Below, piece by piece: positions 61,273-64,000 of a DNA stretch of 64,000 nt. Source of the stretch: CAYNRA01 sp046296415 (GTDB taxonomy: Bacteria; Bacteroidota; Bacteroidia; Cytophagales; Spirosomataceae). The notes under the pieces were generated by a model that saw only the letters and a list, made by a program, of their open reading frames with translations, did not search any database and was not told the DNA's origin. The stretch covers positions 868,001 through 932,000 of the forward strand of contig JBKBLN010000002.1 of assembly GCA_046296415.1 (NCBI GenBank), in the 5' to 3' direction. Every line of letters starts with the position of its first letter. Positions within the stretch are counted from its first letter, which is position 1. The translations under genes and the position numbers were made by a program.

Positions 61273-61797
61273 ATGTATTCATTTCTTAAATACTTACCCG
61301 TTAGTGGAATGATTGCTTTTTTATTGAGTGTAGCCGGGATTACCCGGGCCCAGCAAGTTCAAAATAAAGCGTTTGATCGGCTTTTAAAATCCATGCTAAA
61401 ACAGGATATACCAACTTTAGCCGTCTCGACCTTGGCCAACATGCCGCAGAAACCCTTGCTGCTAGATGCTCGTGAGCGAAACGAATACATGGTGAGTCAT
61501 CTACCGGGTGCCCGCTGGATTGGCTATGAAACCTTTCAACTAGAATCATTAAAAAACGTCCCCAAAAACACACCCATTGTGGTGTATTGTTCGATTGGGG
61601 TACGATCTGAGAAAATAGGGCGTGAACTGAAGTCGGCCGGATATACAAACGTGCAAAATTTGTATGGTTCCATTTTCGAATGGGTAAATCAAGGTTATCC
61701 TGTGGAATCAGGACCCGGAAAACCCACTCGACGGGTTCATGCTTATAATCGAATTTGGGGTGTTTGGTTACAAAAAGGGGAAAAAGTATATGAATAA
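61273..61797 (+). CDS. Secreted rhodanese-domain protein
   Basis: The ATG at 61273 (MYSFLKYLPVSGMIAFLLSV) gives 174 residues with a signal peptide cleaved near RAQ-Q; the longer frame from 61150 runs back over the divergent promoter and gene. A rhodanese domain covers about 55-150, with LLDARERNEYMVSHLPGA and the active loop VVYCSIGVRSEKIG holding the catalytic cysteine. It probably transfers sulfur or acts as a redox protein in the periplasm. It overlaps the FtsB-like gene by eight bases. Confidence 0.88.
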   Translation: MYSFLKYLPVSGMIAFLLSVAGITRAQQVQNKAFDRLLKSMLKQDIPTLAVSTLANMPQKPLLLDARERNEYMVSHLPGARWIGYETFQLESLKNVPKNTPIVVYCSIGVRSEKIGRELKSAGYTNVQNLYGSIFEWVNQGYPVESGPGKPTRRVHAYNRIWGVWLQKGEKVYE

Positions 61798-62125
61798 AAA
61801 ATCTTGGAAAAAACGATTAGCCCCGTGGGTTCGTCGTTATCGATTTTACTTGTATTCTGCAGGCGGGCTATTGCTCTGGATGGCGACTTTGGATACGGCC
61901 AATTTTTGGAGGTTATACGATCTGTTTCGGGAAGTCAAAAAGTACGAGCAGCAAGCCGAATTTTATCAGGTAGAATTGGATCGGCTGCGGAAAGAAGAGC
62001 AGCAGGTTCTGGGAACCAATCGTTCTCTCGAACAATTCGCACGTGAAAAATACCTGATGAAAAAAGAAGGAGAAAAGGTCATTATATTAGTAGATCCCGA
62101 AGGAAAACCCATTCAAAGCCCATGA
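61790..62125 (+). CDS. FtsB/DivIC-family septum formation initiator
   Basis: The ATG at 61790 (MNKKSWKKRLAPWVRRYRFY) gives 111 residues. A basic N-terminus, one membrane segment (YLYSAGGLLLWMATLDTANF, about 20-40), a coiled coil (45-85, EQQAEFYQVELDRLRKEEQQ) and the C-terminal FAREKYLMKKEGEKVIIL are the DivIC/FtsB pattern. Such proteins bridge FtsQ and FtsL in division. It overlaps the rhodanese gene by eight bases and the phosphatase gene by four. Confidence 0.88.
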   Translation: MNKKSWKKRLAPWVRRYRFYLYSAGGLLLWMATLDTANFWRLYDLFREVKKYEQQAEFYQVELDRLRKEEQQVLGTNRSLEQFAREKYLMKKEGEKVIILVDPEGKPIQSP

Positions 62126-62628
62126 TTTCACTCTTATTTATTTGTTTAGGAAATATTTGCCGATCTCCTATGGCCGAATCGGTCTGTCGGCATATCCTGG
62201 AAAGCCAAGGTTTACAAGACCAGTTTCATGTGGATTCGGCCGGGACGGCCGGGTACCACATCGGTAAGTCACCAGATCCCAGAACCCTGAAGGTTCTTGA
62301 AAAACACGGATTATCCACTACCCACCAAGGTCAAAAGCTTTCCTTGGCCATGTTGGACACATTTGACCACCTTATTGTTATGGATACCGAGAATTTTGAA
62401 TTCGTCCATCAACTTTATCACCAGCATTTTCACCGACCACCTGCGCCTGAGAAGGTCTTCCTGCTACGAGATCACGACCCTCTCACCCGTGGTGTTCAAG
62501 AGGTGCCTGATCCTTATTATGAGAATGAAAAGGCTTTTGAGGAGGTATACCAAATCGTTTTTCGCAGTTGCGAACAAATGATTCAATACCTCCTCGAATT
62601 TCATGGCATCAAACCCAATGAAACGTAA
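62122..62628 (+). CDS. Low-molecular-weight protein-tyrosine phosphatase
   Basis: A 168-residue phosphatase with the P-loop CLGNICRSP (C8-R14) at the N-terminus and the general-acid DPYYEN near 134. It removes phosphate from tyrosine in proteins. The ATGA overlap with the FtsB-like gene suggests co-regulation; bacterial members often act with a tyrosine kinase in polysaccharide export, but none is nearby. Its 3' end overlaps the converging OsmC gene by 20 bases. Confidence 0.93.
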   Translation: MISLLFICLGNICRSPMAESVCRHILESQGLQDQFHVDSAGTAGYHIGKSPDPRTLKVLEKHGLSTTHQGQKLSLAMLDTFDHLIVMDTENFEFVHQLYHQHFHRPPAPEKVFLLRDHDPLTRGVQEVPDPYYENEKAFEEVYQIVFRSCEQMIQYLLEFHGIKPNET

Positions 62629-63025
62629 ACACTTGTTCGATGGCAGGGTGCAAACTCTGGGCTACCGGACAGGCATGAGCCGCGGCCTCCAACTTTTTTT
62701 GTTCGGTGGCCGATAAACTCCGGTCAGACTTCATGTGAAATTGAACCTCAATGCGAACTATTCGGCGAGGCGTGTCAGTGGACATGATTTTGGTCACGTC
62801 AATGTTAGATCCTGTCAGGTCAACACCTTCCCGATTCGCCACTATACCCATGATGGTCATGGCACAGGAGCCTAAGGAGGTGGCCGCCAAATCGGTTGGC
62901 GAAAAGGCCTCCCCTCTGCCATGATTGTCTACAGGTGCGTCGGTGACAATGGATTCACCCGATGCTACATGAGTGGCTTGGGTACGTAAATTTCCTAAGT
63001 ACTGAATTTGAGACGTGGTTGCCAT
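62609..63025 (-). CDS. OsmC-family peroxide-reducing protein
   Basis: The ATG at 63025 (MATTSQIQYLGNLRTQATHV) gives 138 residues; an ATG at 63049 adds eight. OsmC/Ohr proteins reduce organic peroxides with two cysteines, here in SLGSCAMTIM near 52 and AHACPVAQSL near 120. The FSPTDLAATSLGSC block is the family signature. It converges on the phosphatase gene and overlaps it by 20 bases. Confidence 0.9.
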   Translation of the reverse strand: MATTSQIQYLGNLRTQATHVASGESIVTDAPVDNHGRGEAFSPTDLAATSLGSCAMTIMGIVANREGVDLTGSNIDVTKIMSTDTPRRIVRIEVQFHMKSDRSLSATEQKKLEAAAHACPVAQSLHPAIEQVFTFHWV

Positions 63026-63127
63026 GGGATTTTGCGTCGGGTTGAACATAAAACCCGAAAATTTGTTATTAAAATGTGAAATTTTTCGTTAACATAACAT
63101 AAATTGATCTTTCATCCAAGCACGGTT

Positions 63128-63922
63128 ATGGTACGACCCATCCTCATCGCCCTGTTAGCGGGCCTCAGCTTCACCGGAACAGCCCAACGAGGCAGTACGC
63201 TTTCCCAACCCAAGAAAAAACAGGAAATTGAGGATTCTAAGATCTTTTCCTATGGACTGACCACCAGCACCCAATCGGGATTAATCGGTGGATTCGTCTT
63301 TAGACACTCTCGGCCTGTAGATATACGAAACGGAAAATACATTCACCGGTACCTAGCACTTGAGGCCGTGAACATCCAACACCCCAAAGAACGCTCTTTT
63401 GCGCAATTTACGGGAACTCGATTGGCTGTTGGTAAAGAAAACTATTTTTTTGCTATACGGCCTGAATACGGCAGAGAATGGTTTTTGTTTAATAAATCAG
63501 GGGAACAAGGCATTGGTCTGAGTGGTATCTTGGCCGGTGGACCTACGTTGGGAATCGAAAAACCCTATTACATTCGGTACCGAACGGATGCCAATCGCAA
63601 TCCCGAAATTGTGGCCTATAATGCCGATATCCATAATAATGTCGGGAATATAGTCGGTTCTGCCGGGATCTGGCACGGCTTATTTCGAGATTTAAAAGTA
63701 ATCCCCGGCTTGCATGCTAAGGCTGCTTTAAATATCGATATGAATACTTTCGGTGATAATATCACTGGATTTGAGGCCGGTTTCACGGTAGACGTATTTC
63801 CGCGATCTCCTGTAATCATGGCTGAGCAATTTACCTCCAACCAGTCCGTTTATACCGCAGCTTTTCTAACTTTGTATTTTGGAAACAAAAAAGTAAAAAA
63901 GCTTATAAATCCCCAGAATTAA
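63128..63922 (+). CDS. Secreted/outer-membrane protein of unknown function before lipA
   Basis: From the ATG at 63128 (MVRPILIALLAGLSFTGTAQ) the protein has 264 residues with a signal peptide. The mature part has amphipathic strand segments (SYGLTTSTQSGLIGGFVFRH, NYFFAIRPEYGREW, SVYTAAFLTLYFG) that suggest an outer-membrane barrel. No known motif is seen. It lies seven bases before a lipA start, so the two are probably co-transcribed. Confidence 0.7.
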   Translation: MVRPILIALLAGLSFTGTAQRGSTLSQPKKKQEIEDSKIFSYGLTTSTQSGLIGGFVFRHSRPVDIRNGKYIHRYLALEAVNIQHPKERSFAQFTGTRLAVGKENYFFAIRPEYGREWFLFNKSGEQGIGLSGILAGGPTLGIEKPYYIRYRTDANRNPEIVAYNADIHNNVGNIVGSAGIWHGLFRDLKVIPGLHAKAALNIDMNTFGDNITGFEAGFTVDVFPRSPVIMAEQFTSNQSVYTAAFLTLYFGNKKVKKLINPQN

Positions 63923-63929
63923 TACGAAT

Positions 63930-64000
63930 ATGATCGAGTTACCTGTTGTTCCGGCGACTACGGAAACAACCTCTCGCAAACCGTCTTGGTTACGTGTTAA
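63930..64000 (+). CDS. lipA: Lipoyl synthase, N-terminal fragment cut by window edge
   Basis: An ATG at 63930 opens a frame to the right edge reading MIELPVVPATTETTSRKPSW and then LRV. This matches, from memory, the N-terminus of Bacteroidota LipA, in which KPxWLRVKLP precedes the radical-SAM part. Only 23 codons are visible, so the call rests on this short match. Confidence 0.6.
   Translation, partial: MIELPVVPATTETTSRKPSWLRV

Noticed and set aside
1..64000. tRNA, rRNA, CRISPR, transposon or prophage genes
   Set aside because: I looked in the gaps for cloverleaf arms, regular repeats and transposase or integrase motifs and found none; a tRNAscan or CRISPR search would confirm.
1..64000. 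A complete novel defence or metabolic system
   Set aside because: Nearly all genes belong to known housekeeping families in known orders; the unusual items are single features, not an assembled system.

Overview
The window is 64 kb of an ordinary-looking bacterial chromosome, roughly 45% G+C by eye, almost certainly from Bacteroidota and most likely Cytophagales. The signs are promoters of the TTG-N19-23-TAnnTTTG type, little Shine-Dalgarno sequence, a type IX secretion C-terminal sorting domain, the Bacteroidota form of LptD, a short LeuA, and the gene orders amidase-MCE-rimO and yceD-rpmF-plsX-fabH-efp-accB-accC. No genus can be named from this alone. I see no rRNA, tRNA, CRISPR, prophage, transposase or defence island.

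Layout. 1-2193: a polyferredoxin-like membrane protein cut by the left edge and its FAD oxidoreductase partner. 2229-4844: two guanidino-modifying enzymes (CtlX and an arginine deiminase), with a promoter and a possible 22-residue leader peptide. 4854-9120: FG-GAP lipoprotein with a CxxCH motif, FolB, a DivIVA-domain protein and a WD40 protein. 9136-13470: phosphopantetheinyl transferase, SufD/SufC and enolase. 13522-17171: Idi, then a three-gene sugar-acid-type operon in which two enzymes have lost key residues. 17229-24932: LeuA, pyruvate kinase, a membrane phosphoesterase, small secreted proteins and a UvrD-type helicase. 25175-28153: ECF sigma factor with its zinc-finger partner, Gmk, NadD and CoaX. 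28327-33686: the lipid/translation supercluster YceD, L32, PlsX, FabH, EF-P, AccB, AccC. 33727-43004: a second ECF sigma factor, an outer-membrane protein, RimO, MCE protein, amidase, LptD and a PfkB kinase. 43181-54262: secreted protein, LolA, FtsK, KdsA, AcpP, FabF, RNase III, sirohaem enzyme, FMN oxidoreductase, TesB and YigZ. 54400-64000: GlnS, desaturase, DUF2490 protein, OmpH-like lipoprotein, penicillin-acylase-family enzyme, rhodanese, FtsB-like protein, low-molecular-weight phosphatase, OsmC, a secreted protein, and the start of lipA.

The strongest theme is cell-envelope construction: fatty acid and phospholipid synthesis (PlsX, FabH, AccBC, AcpP, FabF, PPTase, desaturase), LPS (KdsA, LptD), lipoprotein transport (LolA), lipid transport (MCE), peptidoglycan (amidase) and division (FtsK, FtsB-like, DivIVA). 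No convincing new system is present. The best leads are the operon with degenerate FAH and YxxxN SDR proteins, the leader peptide before the deiminase, the CxxCH-FG-GAP lipoprotein, the DivIVA fusion and an altered GxDR motif in CoaX.
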